Below are positions 51,829 through 64,000 of a DNA stretch of 64,000 bases, piece by piece. Each line of letters opens with the position of its first letter. Within the stretch, counting starts at the first letter, position 1. Both the position numbers and the translations under genes were made by a program. The notes under the pieces are model-generated. The model made no database searches, was not told the DNA's origin, and was given only the letters and a program-made list of their open reading frames with translations. The stretch comes from Oenanthe sinensis (Eukaryota; Streptophyta; Magnoliopsida; Apiales; Apiaceae), in NCBI GenBank assembly GCA_028671895.1, contig CM053809.1:31037501-31101500 (forward strand). The letters run 5' to 3'.

Positions 51829-54800
51829 ATGGCGATGCAAGCTGGTATGGGCTTCTCTAAGATTATCATCTTAGTCGGAGCAGGTACTATTTATCTTCAT
51901 ACTCGCATACAATTATGAAATATTCAATTTTTTCTGTTTCAATTACGGTCTTTACTCATTGCAATTAGATCTAATTGTGTGCGTACTTGTAATTTATTAC
52001 TTTGTATTTAATATGTTCAGGTTACACCAGTACTGTTCTTCTTAAAAACGGTAAATTGTCTGATATTTTGGCTGATCTCCAGGTACTTTTTTTCTATTTA
52101 TTATCGAAATTATGTGATTATTTTTCTAGTTTTTTAATGTTTTTGTAGTGATGTGTGTGTTTGATTTTGTTGGCAGTCGCTTGTAAAAGGATATGAAAAC
52201 AACGGGGAGGATGTTGAATCCGATGCCATTGCTACACAGGTGTGTTTTGCGTGCTGTAATATTATATCGGAAACACTTGAGTTTAGGTTTGTAGTGAATA
52301 TATTGGTTCATTGTGCATTATTTTGCGGAAATTAATCCCGTTATATCTGAGTGCTGCTAGAGATTTGAATTTTTCTGATAAGCTAGGATGATGTTTAAGT
52401 ATGCATTAATATTTTTTATGAAGTATAACTAAATATGAATATTTTATAGATAAAAAGGAACTTTTGTCGGAGTACCGATGTTTTAAATTCCCGATCACTC
52501 TAAACTTGGTAACTAGAAGACAAAAGCTTGGCAAAAGGAGGGAAGCGTGTGATCCATTTATATAACCATGCAATTGCTACCAAGTCGTAATACAAATGCT
52601 CTCCTTTGTTAACCACTGCTACGTTTGTCGAATGATGTAGTGTACAGATTTGGGAATTTGTGCTCTTGTAGTTGGTGGAAATTTTTCTCCTCTTGGAAAA
52701 ATTCCAAGACATTTATTCGGAAGTCCATCATCATCCGACAGCTCTGATGAATCAATTTCTTACAAATGAGTACTGCATTAAAGTCCGTGTGTGTGTTGGC
52801 ATGTATGCTAGTCTTGTTACATATTTGCTAGCACTATTTTGGTATTTTTCAATTGTGATCGTGTAACTCCTGTTTGCATTGGACCTTGTAGTATGCTTCT
52901 AAAGAAATAAGAGAATATTGCCCTAGACATATGTAAATTTTCATTTTTTAGTTGTGCTTGCTTGATTTTAGGTTCGTCGGTTAGCAATGGAGGTCCGACA
53001 ACTGGCATCTGCACGGCAAATCACTATTTTGAATGGGAGCTCTAGCGGTTTGTCTTATTTTCCTGAGTAGTCATTATAGATAACATAAATCATTAGTCAG
53101 TTTTCTTTGTAAGTTTAGTTGACATGATCATTGACATGATTGTGCCATTTAAGAAGTCATTTACACCTTAGGTTAGCATAAACTAACTCATTGAACCCGA
53201 TTTTGTTTAACTACATTGTTAGGAATTAGGGTTTGTATATTTTTTTCTAGTGCGTTTTTGTATTTTTTGTGATATATTCAGTAGAGAAACAAATAATTAA
53301 TAGGAAATGTAGAATAAAACACAGAGAATTAGATAGATTAACTAAGAGAGATAGAGATAACTTGATATGAAGTTTTTTTTAGAGAGAGGAATTGTGAGAG
53401 AATTCAGCAAAATAAAAAGAAATTGTAGAGAGAAAGTTTGATGGAAAAGAAATTCCATTTTCTGCTATTCGATATAATGAAAGATTACACTCACTAGTAC
53501 TATTTAAAGTCCCAGTTATCTACTAACCAATCATGAAAAGACTCGAATAAACCTATACTACCACACACTCTGACTGACAACTACTACTTCAATCTCGAAC
53601 AGATATTTACAGAATTTTAATGAAACTACATTGATCTTTCATCTTTTCAATTTATTAATCTCTTCTTTGATGTACATCTCTCACAACCTACAAAATTATT
53701 CTCTTCAATTTGCATACCATCTGGCTTTTTTCTCCAGTCACAAATCTTGCATATTGTGCAATTGTATTACTTGTTTGAGAAAATTAGTTAAATGCTTTAA
53801 TGGCTTCAGATGTTTGTGTCTACGAAACATGTCGATGCTGCCCGATGAGCATCACGAGCTTCCATACTAGTAAAAAGATTAGTTGAGAAACTTGAGGTTG
53901 TGTAATATTTCATGTTCTGATAAAACTAATCAGCGGAAGCTAATTATAAGATATAACATTTCGATGATTTCAGGTTAGATATTAGAGAAATTTCTTGTAG
54001 GAAAGAATAAAACTATTTCATGAATAATAGTCAAGAGGCATTCAATATTAGCCTAAGATAAGTGAGGGTGCTTGATTCTGACCGAGACTAACAAGTTCTG
54101 ATTTCTAAGATAATTCACATATGATGTGGTTTGATTATGTTAGCAAAAATAGGTGAAAGACATTGATAGCAATCCTTATGTGCAATCCTAATGCAGTACA
54201 GTAAACCAAAACAGATGCGTGATTTCCTCGGAAGTGAACATGAAGGTTCTTTAAATCTAGAAGCTGCAAAACTTTTCTCATTTCACCAACAGCCTCAAGT
54301 TAGAACCTATACATCAGTTTACAATACTTCACATTCTCTTGAAATATACATAACAACGAGCCAGCAAGGATTAATTTATTGCCCATCAAACCTAAAGTTC
54401 TAATGTGATTATATGTATATATTCCTGATGGAAATCATAGATTTAAGTTAAAACCATTTTAAAACTGAATAATAAGCCATCCAAATTAGGGATTGTAAGG
54501 TTTTGGGCATTTTACTTTGGCCATTTTGAAAAATTTACATTCGGAAGATTGATATTAGAATAAGAGGCTCCTTTAGTTACCCTGTAACATTAAATAAACT
54601 TCTTTAAGGCTAACTTTTAGAACGTATCACCCTGCATATATATGTTTAAGTTCTGCATGGATGTGTGTATACTGCTAAAAGTCTTCTGCTGTTTGTCATG
54701 CGTCAGACATATTTTTTTATTCTGCCCAGTGTATTGCAGAAATTTTAACCTTTGCCTAAAAACACTAAAAATAATAAATCCAGGTAAAGTAACCTCCCTC

Positions 54801-57800
54801 GTAGTACCAGTTGTTGCTGTAGGAGCTTTGGGTTATGGATACATGTGGTGGAAGGTATGATATTTTTCCTGTCCCGTTATATTATTTTAGTAATACCTCC
54901 TCTTGGTGGTGGCTAGAATTCTTCAGTAAACTTTTATATTATTTAGAGGATGTTATTATTAGTTTAATCTAGTACTTGTTTAAGAAAAAATGCTTTGAGG
55001 ATTCAGGGATGGCCTAATGACATGTGCTCATTCACCACTCCGTTTCGCCCATGACAAAGTCATGGGTTTGAATTCTCACCCCCCCCCCCCCCCCCCCCCC
55101 CCCCCAAACCACCTTAAGCCGGAATTTTTTCAAAAAAAAAACATGCAGTTACTTTTTGGATGATTTGGTTTACAAGCATATAAATTCATAGTAGACAGAG
55201 ATTCTTATAAACTTAAAAACCAAGTAAATGATGTAGAAAATACAGAGAATTAAGGAACTTAGGTAGACATTAACAAATGATAAGAGTATTCCACATAAAT
55301 TGCAAAGTAGAATAAAATGTAGCTCCAACAATTAATATGACACATATTGCATATTACATATTTGACATCCAAAGGGGGTGTCATAAATAATATATCTATG
55401 TGGATGTCATTTTGCTTCACTAACAACCTTTTTGGACTTCCTTCTTTAAAGACTAATGTACTTTTAATCTTCTTTTCCTTTCTTAGGGTCTCTCTTTCTC
55501 GGACCTCATGTATGTGACCAAGCAAAGTATGTCAAATGCTGTTTCAAGCTTGACCAAGCACTTGGAACATGTGTCGGACGTCCTTGCTGTGAGTTCTATA
55601 TACTGATACCAATGCTATTACACTGCTTGCAAATGCTCGGCCTTTTTCTGGGAATTATCTTCATACACTTAATTGAGTTTATGGCCTTCATAAATTATTG
55701 TATGCTCCCTTCTATTTTGCTGCAGGATGATCCTGTCTGAGAAATTCTATTAATACAACAGCACCATTCTTTAGAGTTTAGACCTTGATGCTGTCTCTCG
55801 TAGGCCTATAAATGTAAATAGTTCTCTGTTATAGGTGAAAAATCTGGGGGAAAATTAGAGATTACGATACATAGGGTTAATCATTGCTTGTTTTACTTAG
55901 TTTGAGCACTTAGTCGTCTTGGATGTCCAATTCATGTGAATTACTCCATTACAATAAAAATTTCCACTCATTAATCTTGTCTGCATACCTTACCCACTTA
56001 CTACATCATTTCTTTACTTTTTTGAAGTTACCATACTACATGATTAATATCGTCTTGTAGATGACTTCATCCTGATATATAGTGATTAGTGACCAAGCCA
56101 CCCTTCTTATTTTTGAACTCATTCACATCTTCACCCTCCATTATACTTATAAGTCACTTTCGTTCTAATAACAGAGAAAAGTCAACTGAATTGAATAGAG
56201 AAAAATCTAACATTTATGAATGTCAGGTGTATGAAAGTCCTTTTGAATTGGCTGGGACTCGATGCATTATTAATAAATTAGAATCAGTTGCATTTTGTTG
56301 CTCAACTGAAATGGCATGAGCTATGGTATGGCTCGTATACAACATTTCTAATAGTATGAGGAATGTCTCTTGTGTATCTGTGTCTTCTGTGGCAAACCTT
56401 TGTTATTTTATAGTTCACTTCCACACAATGCAAAAGTTAGGATCTCCTATAGCTTCCAATTTTAATACTTATTGGATTCAGGAAACAAAAAGGCATTTGA
56501 CACAGAGAATTGAAAACTTGGATGGAAAAGTTGATGAGCAAATAGAGATTTCAAAGTTAATCAAGAATGAGGTAAATTCTTGGAACTTGGCACAGTTTTT
56601 TTTTTTTTGCATTAATTAATTCATGAGTTCCCTTCTACATGTTCCATGTAAAACATGAGAATAATTTAAAGATGTATGTATACAATCAAAAGTGAATTGG
56701 ATTATAATTTGAGTATAATGTGGAAACATTCTGAGTTTGTTATCCGAAACAGAAAAACTAATGGGTTTAGACTTACAAATGTGAGAGAATAAAGATAGAT
56801 CCAGGTAAATATTGAAGAGAATAATGATGAGAGAGAGAGAGAGATTGTAGAAAAAGCTAGAGAGATTTCTAGAGCCAGTCCATTTGATTTATAGTCAATC
56901 ATCATAATATCACAAAGGCTTATAGTATTTATAGATAATTAATTTTACATAAGCCGGTACCAGTCGTCTTGTAATTACACCGATAGTACTTGGGGTCCTT
57001 ACAGTTTGTTGAATCTGTGAAACAGGTGTCTGATGTTCGTGCTGACCTTTCTGATATGGGTTATGACTTGGATACAATACATGCAATGGTTTCTGGTTTG
57101 GTAAGTACATGATGAAGTTGTTCTTATAGCCAAATTTTAATAAGAGTAAAGACGGTTTGTACCTACCTGCTAGAATATAGTTGAAGAAGATGCAACGATC
57201 TTGCAACTTGGTATTAATGCATGTAGTGATTATGGCTATTGATGTGATTGTCATTGGAATGAATTGCCTTCAGAATCTTACTTCTCATTCATTTTTGTAA
57301 ATAATTAATAATTTATATTTTTCAGCAACAGCCACAGTTTAAGTCTTGTGACCTTTGTTTAACCTCATTCCTCTTTATTTTGATATCGGTTTTCAGGATG
57401 GAAAGATTCTGACATTGGAAAGGAAGCAGGTAAAACCAGGTTCCATTGTTCTTGTCTAATTTGTCATTGTCCTTCAGTGAATATGCTTTTAAAGTAGGTT
57501 TGACCGCTTCTTGAAAAATACATCATCCGTCTCAGAAGAATTGACTGTCTCCTCTTGCTCTCTGTCCTCTCCCCATGTCAATTACTCCCTCCGTCCCATT
57601 TTACTTGTCCACAGATAAAATTCCACCTTTTATTCAATTACATTAAACAAACTAAAATTGTGTATTATTTTTCATAAAATTTAACAAAACTAACTCTTAA
57701 TTTACCATATTTAGTGAATTTGGACAACATTTTTGGGACAAACAAATAAGGAAATGAGGCAAAGAAAACTGGGACAGAGGGAGTACTACGTAATCTTGTA

Positions 57801-60800
57801 GTCTAGAGTGCTTCTTTGATCCACATGCTTTATAGGAAAATAAATTAAGTCTTTATATAGAATTGTGCTTTAGATGATAATTTTTTTAGTGGGAATATTA
57901 ATGTGCACAAATTTCCATTGTGTTTGTCTTAATAATATTTTCCATTAGATAAGTGCATGCCTAAGTAACAGATCAAAGGTTTATGATAAGGCACTTAACT
58001 ACAGTGTATCACTGTTTTGTATTTTATTTTTAAATTTTCTTATCCAATTGCTGTATCAGGATCTTGCAAATAAAGGCATCTTATACCTTGTCAACTTTGT
58101 TGATGGAAAAAGGACAAGCTCTCCTGAATTGTTGCAGGTTTGTGTACTTTCATTTTCCACTGATCTGTTGTACTGTTCTTTCATATGCAAGGATACTGCT
58201 GATTTAAACATTGTTAACTGCCCAATCCGCGTCAATGATCCTTGTTGTAGACATGAACTTGCTGTAGTTAATTCTAAATTACACTTGTTTTATGGTTATA
58301 GTGTAAAGCTCTTTATCATAATTTCTACTTTGATTTTTATACCGATAATATGATTTTACTTCACTTCTGATCAATCTGAAATCAACATACTTTGGGAACT
58401 TTGGTCATTTTAACTTTCTTCCTGTCTCATCTTGGCACCTTCTTAAATGTTTACTGAGGTGTAAATCTAATGATCTTCCTGTTTGCTTAGGTGCAGGAAC
58501 AACTTAAACTCTCGGGCAAGGCCCAAGCTTTTCTAACAGCTTCGGAAGAATCAAGTCCTAAGGTCTGATTCACACATTTTATCTTACAATTATTCCTGTT
58601 TTAACTGGTTGTCTGGGTTGTATGACTTATTTGTTACATGTTATTCTTGGGTCCAAAGAAGCTGAGTTCCTTCACTTCTAGAATTAAATATGTTCAAAGC
58701 TTTTATGTTGTATTGTATACTGTTGAAATGTTTTCTTCCCTCCTACATTATATTATTGCCATCTCCCAAGCAACCAAGTAAATTGAGCATAATAATCAAA
58801 TTACATTGTAGAGAGTATGTGCATAAGATAATGGATTTTGAAGGAGGTTTCACCGTATTTGATGCAGGACAGGATTTTAAAAAGATGGAATATGATATAA
58901 AAACGAAAACAAGATAAAACTTGGGTCCCCATCAATATTATTACAAGGGAACTATAAAGGGTAGATTCTTATATATACAAATCATCCATATGAACTAGAT
59001 AAGAAGAAAAAAACCATATCGATAGGAACTTCTTGGACTAAACGTTCGTAGTGCAGCTGCAGTATGCAGACATGACATAGAATAAGTGCAAAACTGTTTT
59101 TCAAGAAAAAAAATGCTAAGCTTCAAAGTATCACATTGAGGGGGCAAAGGCAATTACAAGTTCTTTCAACTTTATCCCTTTCTCTGCTTCCTTACGTCTT
59201 CTAATCGATACTCTACCAATTGCACTGCTCTATCTGCTTTGGCTCAGCTTTATTACATTTTCGACATTCCTTCTCCATATATATATAAATATATATATAA
59301 TTTCAGAGAGCTTCCCTTTTATGACATTGCCATCATTATTTGCCTTGTATACCAGCAGTTCATGTCATGAAAGTAATTAATTATTCTTACTAGATAAATT
59401 ATTGTACTACTGCAAGAAGTTGTATGGTACTGGTTTCTGCTTGATTCCCAAAATTGAAGATGAACCATGACCTCAACCCCCCCCCCCCCCCCCCCCCCCC
59501 CTCAATTTACAGTTAGATGTGATAAAATGAGCATTGAATGATTTTTTATATCGTACTTGTAAAATCAATGATGACTTGTGTAACCATGTTTCAGGGTCTA
59601 AAGGAGCTTACAGAGGCTTTGCTATCTGAAAATTCTAATGGCTTACAAAAAAATGGTAATGTTGAAAACTTGGCCGATACACGAAGAAGATTGGTGAGGT
59701 ATGACTATGACTAATCAATTTTTTTCACATAGGTTACCAAATCTTTACTCATGTGTTTCGGTCTAATTTGTTTGCATAAAGTCCCAACGTCCTCTGGTCC
59801 ATTGGTTTCTGAATTTTTCATATGCAGAGTCCTAAATTTGCTGCAGAGGATGTGCTCGTATAAATTTTTTGAACGAATAGATCCAGTCTTGTATGCAAAC
59901 CCATATATTTTGGGTTCCACTAATTTGATCTAAATGAGTTTAGTCGAGCTATATTCAAATACGAGACAGACTGAAGTTTTGACATTTATGTTGTTAAAAA
60001 AGCATGCGAAATTAGCCAAGTTGAGCCCAAAATAACGTTTAGGCTTGGTGTTAAGATGTACAAAAGTTCTTGTCAAAACTCTGTTGAATCATTTAGCTTG
60101 GGCCTTAGTGATTTTGGCTCAACCCTGCTGTTGATTGACAACTTCAATTTACAAATCTCCAACGTAAAACATTTATCCGACTGAATTTTATTTGTTTTTG
60201 CTTAAATAGTTGCATACTGTCTTTTCCTCTCTAGTCTGAATTACAGTTTACTCTCTCTTTTAATTTTTCTTTGTTTCCTCTAATTTTGTTAGTTACTTTT
60301 TCAATCTATGTCCTCTAGTCGCCTGCTTTTTAAAAAGCTTTCTTGTCTTGTTAGATGCTTGTAAATTGCCATCTCCTCACAATGTGCTCCTGAATTTCAA
60401 CTTGGATAGAAAGGGAAAGAAGGGGAAAGGAAGTCCAAATTTTTTCTTCTATTGGTTATAAGTCTTTTTACAAGGGGGAAGTAAAATGAAGAAAGAATAT
60501 TTATATTTTTTGTCTCCAGAACTTTCCTCATGAAAGTGGATCATGGCACGGGATGGGAGTGAAAATAATTAGCTTTTTTTTACTTCTATTATAATTCCTT
60601 TAGCCCATTTATCTTGCTAATTTGTTTCATTTACATCCATATATCACTTTACTCTAAGAAAATCTGGGGAACACAAATGAAGACCTTTTATCTTATTGGT
60701 GCTTCTTTCCTTAAAAATCTCGGGATTTTAGCCGGTCACTACTTCCAAGATTCGTTCCCAGGGCTTATTGTCCTTGAAAAATCAATTAATACCACCAGAT

Positions 60801-60887
60801 GCTAGTTTAGGCTTCACATATGTTTAGACTATTGCTTACATTTCTCATCATTTGGCATGACACAGGACATCAACAGCCAAGTACTGA
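51829..60887 (+). CDS. DUF1664 family membrane/coiled-coil protein, 13 exons
   Basis: Thirteen exons: 51829-51883, 52021-52082, 52177-52239, 52972-53047, 54784-54854, 55487-55588, 56482-56571, 57026-57100, 57397-57429, 58060-58137, 58491-58562, 59595-59698, 60866-60887. All splice sites are GT-AG and phases agree, giving 300 residues. The N-terminus MAMQAGMGFSKIIILVGAGY has a hydrophobic segment. A conserved stretch RRLAMEVRQLASARQIT lies at about 62-78. A second hydrophobic segment (about 90-106, LVVPVVAVGALGYGYMWW) is followed by a conserved GLSFSDLMYVTKQSMS block and a long coiled-coil region (about 120-235). This matches plant DUF1664 proteins, whose function is not established. The last exon has only seven codons. 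Introns hold a Stowaway MITE and two long C runs. A lone copy of exon 4 lies at 12897-12972. Confidence 0.9.
55008..55105 (+). repeat. SINE-head-like sequence running into poly(C), 26 bases
   Basis: A box A-like string (atggcctaatgacatg) and a box B-like string (gggtttgaattctc) are followed at 55080-55105 by 26 C. This may be a truncated SINE; no tail or target duplication was found. It lies within intron 5 of the DUF1664 gene. Confidence 0.4.
57583..57785. mobile_element. Stowaway-type MITE in intron 9 of DUF1664 gene
   Basis: The element 57585-57783 (199 bp) has inverted ends CTCCCTCCGTCCCA / TGGGACAGAGGGAG with one mismatch and is flanked by TA dinucleotides. It shares its ends, but not its interior, with the MITE at 18375-18626. 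Confidence 0.88.
59477..59501. repeat. Poly(C) run, 25 bases
   Basis: An uninterrupted C run in intron 11 of the DUF1664 gene, about 95 bp before the acceptor of exon 12. Confidence 0.95.
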
Positions 60888-62146
60888 TAATATGATAGAA
60901 GGCCATGTCAGATGTTGTTCGCGCAACAACAGATTCTGTTTTCCTCGGTAAAGGAGGAACTTTGGAAGATTTTAGTACCTGTACTTCGGGTGATATAGCT
61001 TTCTAAAAATAGGAGATTGATGCATTTGCTGAAGATAAATGATCAAGTATAGTTTCAGATTGCCTTGGCAATGACTTTTAACTCTAGTGTTTCAAACTAA
61101 AGCTTATAAATAATATATTTGTTGAAATCACAACTTCTGTAGTACTAGGAATACCTTTGATTTTTAGCAGTATGTATGCTTTGTAGTTTGTACCGTTTAT
61201 TGGTTGCAAATTAGCAATAAAATCCTAGTAGCATGAAAAAGGAATATTTAAGTTTTTTTTCTTGTTCCTTTAGATACTATTTTTTTAATTTACTGAAAGA
61301 TAATATTTTCTAAAAACCATTTTGGTCAAGTGGGATGAGAAAGGAAAGAAATGAATGTGATAGTATTCTGTCATGGACATTTTTTTTTCATTCAAGGTAT
61401 AAATGGAAATTATGAACTCCGACTACCCTCCGACTCTTCCATCTTTATCCCTCTGGTTAAAAATTTGGGTAGTTAGTTTCTTCAGCTGAATTCTTTTACA
61501 TCTATTTCAGTATTTCATATCTTAAGAGCTTGTCTAGCATTAGCTAAGAGCTCAGTTCTTTGTCATCGCGAGTTAACTAAAGGTTAATGAGCATCAACTT
61601 TGATGTGGTATAATTTCAAAACATCAACTGGCATGGTTCTGATTTTTGGACATGGTATCTGATTTATCAATTGCATGATTGCATCACATGAAGTGGATAT
61701 ATTTTTTGCCAGTAGAAAAAAAAAGTTTACAAACAGATTTTAAAGTCTATTTTAGTCCAGCTGTAGGTTTTTTTTTTAAATAGTTCATCTCAGTACAGTT
61801 GCATATGTATGGAGTTGAAACGGAATTACAAGTTTTTACTCTAATCAGTTGCTAAATAGTTAAATATATACTCCGGAAATTTCAACTACGAAAAGCTTCT
61901 CCTAAGTTCTAACTTGCTATAATAATTTTAAAATGCAGCAACATTTAAGTTGATTTATGCAATAAAAGGGTAACATTCAAAGTTGATATATGTATCATGA
62001 TACTGATTAATATTATTTCTTTATTTCCAAGAAACTACGTTATTGATTGTATGCTGATCAGGGGCAGTTATGATGATTTTGACGGTACTCCTAATCAAAC
62101 CTTGAATTGTTAGTTTTCTGTATGAATGACATATCTAAGGTGACAT
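60888..62146. other. Convergent 3' flanks, no gene
   Basis: 3' sequence of the DUF1664 gene from the left and of the AP2-type gene from the right. I see no coding stretch. Confidence 0.6.
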
Positions 62147-64000
62147 TCAGTTCCACATTGCCCTCCCTGTTGTATTGAACAATGGCGAGGCAATTTCCTC
62201 TTTAGCATCCAAGCCACTTGAAGGAACCTCATACAGAGAATTTTCGATTCCCCTGTAACTAATGATTCCTCCGAATTCATGTTCATCTGTCTGATACTTC
62301 TTCCGGACAACATTCCCTTGTGGGGTTTCATCGTTTGAATTTTTCTCCACTAGTTCTTTAAACACTGATGACCGGAGGAGGAGGCCGACTGCAGTGGGTG
62401 ATGATTTGTTGTTAGGACCAACAGGCATAATTCTTTCGAAAAACTCTTGCTTCGGGGGAATCCCCATACCAAACGTGAAGGAATTCGGATTAAAAGAAAA
62501 TTCAGGTTCCTTGATAGGATCAAGCGTCGAGGAGGATGCTGCTGTTAATGCTTGAGGATCTGACGAAGTTCTTGGATCCTGAGAAGTAAGTGAATTGGCA
62601 CCTGAAGTTCTAAGCCATCTTATATAGGTGCTCAAGTCAAAATTTGTGACTGCATTGATTCCTCTATACTCAATTGCTGCAATATCATAAGCATGAGCAG
62701 CCTCTTCCTGAGTACCTGCAACACAATTTTAAAATATCTCAGAACCTGAATTTATGCATTCTACATCCTTGTTTCCGTCGTCGATTTCTTAAACTTGATT
62801 GTTATGAACTTACTGTAAGTACCAAGGTACAGATACTTGTTTCCAAACACCCTTCCGATTCGTGCTTCCCATCTACCGTTGTGATGGTGCCTGCAGTTTA
62901 CACAGACACGTGAAATGTATTACATTCTAGAGCAAGCTAATATGTCTACTATGATACAAAACATAAGCATGAATTATAGCTTTACCATTAAATGTTAAAA
63001 TTTATGTTCAACTCACCTTGCAACTCCTCTATATTTGGAAACACCTCTTGAGAAACCACTGCTTCGCCTGTAATCAGCAGTATATGATGCCATTAAGTTT
63101 CTGCGTCTAAAATATCATTCACTAACAATACAGGCTTAACCCAGTTGTAGCGAATTTCCCTGGTCCTTGGTTACAGAAAGTCGAGTATTTGAGGCAAATG
63201 TGTGCAGTAAATGACCTTACCCAAAAAAATTAGATATAAATATAAGCAATTTATACTTCAGATACCTTCTTAGTGAGGCCAGATACTCCTCTTTTGTTAA
63301 ATTTTTCATTATCTCAATTTCTTTTTCATAGTCAGAAACCTGAAAATGAAGAAAATTTTAATAACTTCTCTGATATAGAATCATAGACTCCACTGTCTTT
63401 CCTACAAAATTTAGTAATCCTCATGTCAGAAGTGTACCGGAAAATTCGTAAGTATTGATGTTCCCCAGTACTTGATGGCAGCCAAGTCATAAGATCTTGC
63501 TGCAGATTCTTCTTCATCATAAGCCCCTGATAAACGAGATCGAAAAACATAGAACTCAGTTCTATTTATCCAAATCCACTTTGATTGCTTTTCTTGAAAA
63601 AATTGAAACAAAGCAAGTACTGATCCATATTCTACTTACCAAGGTAGACTGTCCATGCCAAATATAGAATTCAATGAACACGCCCCCAAAGGAACCATGA
63701 AAAATAGATGCATGTTAGCAATCGACAGTTGTCTGACAAAACACATATTTTTTTGTGTGTGTGATAATGTGATATATTACCTTGTTTGCCCTTCTTTCTC
63801 TGTGTTACATTCCAAGACCCTTTGTCCCACAAATGAGCTTCATATCGTCCAGTCCACCTATGTCTGTGATAAAAAAAACATCTGTTTAGCAGAACCGCCC
63901 CATGAAATTAGCACGCAAACAATTTATATGTGTGTATCAAATAGAATTAGACCTGCTGACACCGCGAAATCTTGAACTTCTCTTCACAGTAGTAGTAGTT
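62147..64000 (-). CDS. WRINKLED1-type AP2 transcription factor, 3' part
   Basis: Partial: the 5' end lies beyond the window. Exons on the minus strand are 64000-63953 (open at 64000), 63863-63781, 63648-63640, 63526-63438, 63339-63266, 63067-63017, 62890-62814 and 62715-62147; all phases close. It has two AP2 domains. The first runs SSRFRGVSRHRWTGRYEAHL...WDKGSWN...GAYDEEESAARSYDLAAIKYWG, the second SKYRGVARHHHNGRWEARIG...NKYLYLGTYSTQEEAAHAYDIAAIEYRG, joined by the linker TKEEYLASLRRRSSGFSRG. The 9-nt exon encodes the VYL linking the halves of domain one, a hallmark of this family. The ending NFDLSTYIRWLR points to the WRI3/WRI4/ADAP branch. Those factors activate fatty-acid synthesis genes feeding cutin or lipid production. 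The last exon adds a long, variable tail to the stop at 62147-62149. Confidence 0.9.
63640..63648 (-). other. 9-nt micro-exon of AP2 gene
   Basis: The minus strand reads ag|TCTACCTTG|gtaagt. With one base from the previous exon and two from the next it encodes V-Y-L-G, completing the QVYLGAYD motif of the first AP2 domain. Without it the domain would lose three residues that are invariant in the family. Confidence 0.9.

Noticed and set aside
62814..62823. An earlier donor (ccttg|gtactt) for the AP2 gene exon ending at 62814.
   Set aside because: It would drop TYS from the invariant YLGTYSTQEEA; the donor nine bases on (acttaca|gtaagt) restores it and keeps phase.

Overview
The window is nuclear DNA of a flowering plant, almost certainly a eudicot. 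It is very AT-rich, its genes are split by GT-AG introns, it carries plant mobile elements (Mutator-like, Helitron, hAT-like, Stowaway, tRNA-derived SINE, LINE, solo LTRs), and every recognisable gene family is plant-typical. An asterid is my guess from overall feel; nothing here decides the species.

Layout. 0-6 kb: a complete class A1 heat-shock factor gene, with a SINE and a solo LTR in its intron. 7-9 kb: an RNase III-like double-stranded RNA-processing protein on the minus strand, with one catalytic-site position changed. 9-18.4 kb: gene-poor, holding an isolated exon copy of a gene that lies 40 kb downstream, a foldback-type element and a SINE. 18.4-23.2 kb: a second, diverged and shortened heat-shock factor copy with a Stowaway MITE in its promoter. 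23.2-45 kb: a large direct duplication whose two copies have each been filled with different mobile elements. Copy 1 holds a 9.7 kb Mutator-like element that itself contains two solo LTRs, plus only the first 39 codons of a B3-domain gene. Copy 2 keeps the full B3 gene. 46-64 kb: ordinary genes, namely a calmodulin-like protein, a glutamate receptor-like channel, a 13-exon DUF1664 membrane protein and the 3' part of a WRINKLED1-type AP2 factor containing the family's 9-nt micro-exon.

Most valuable signal. The two copies of the 23-45 kb duplication, and separately the two heat-shock factor introns, act as natural filled/empty site pairs. They give the exact ends and target-site duplications of about nine insertions without any database. 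Functionally the genes look unrelated to one another; their neighbourhood is explained by tandem duplication and transposition, not by a shared pathway. Exon joins were deduced by hand from splice sites, reading frame and family conservation.
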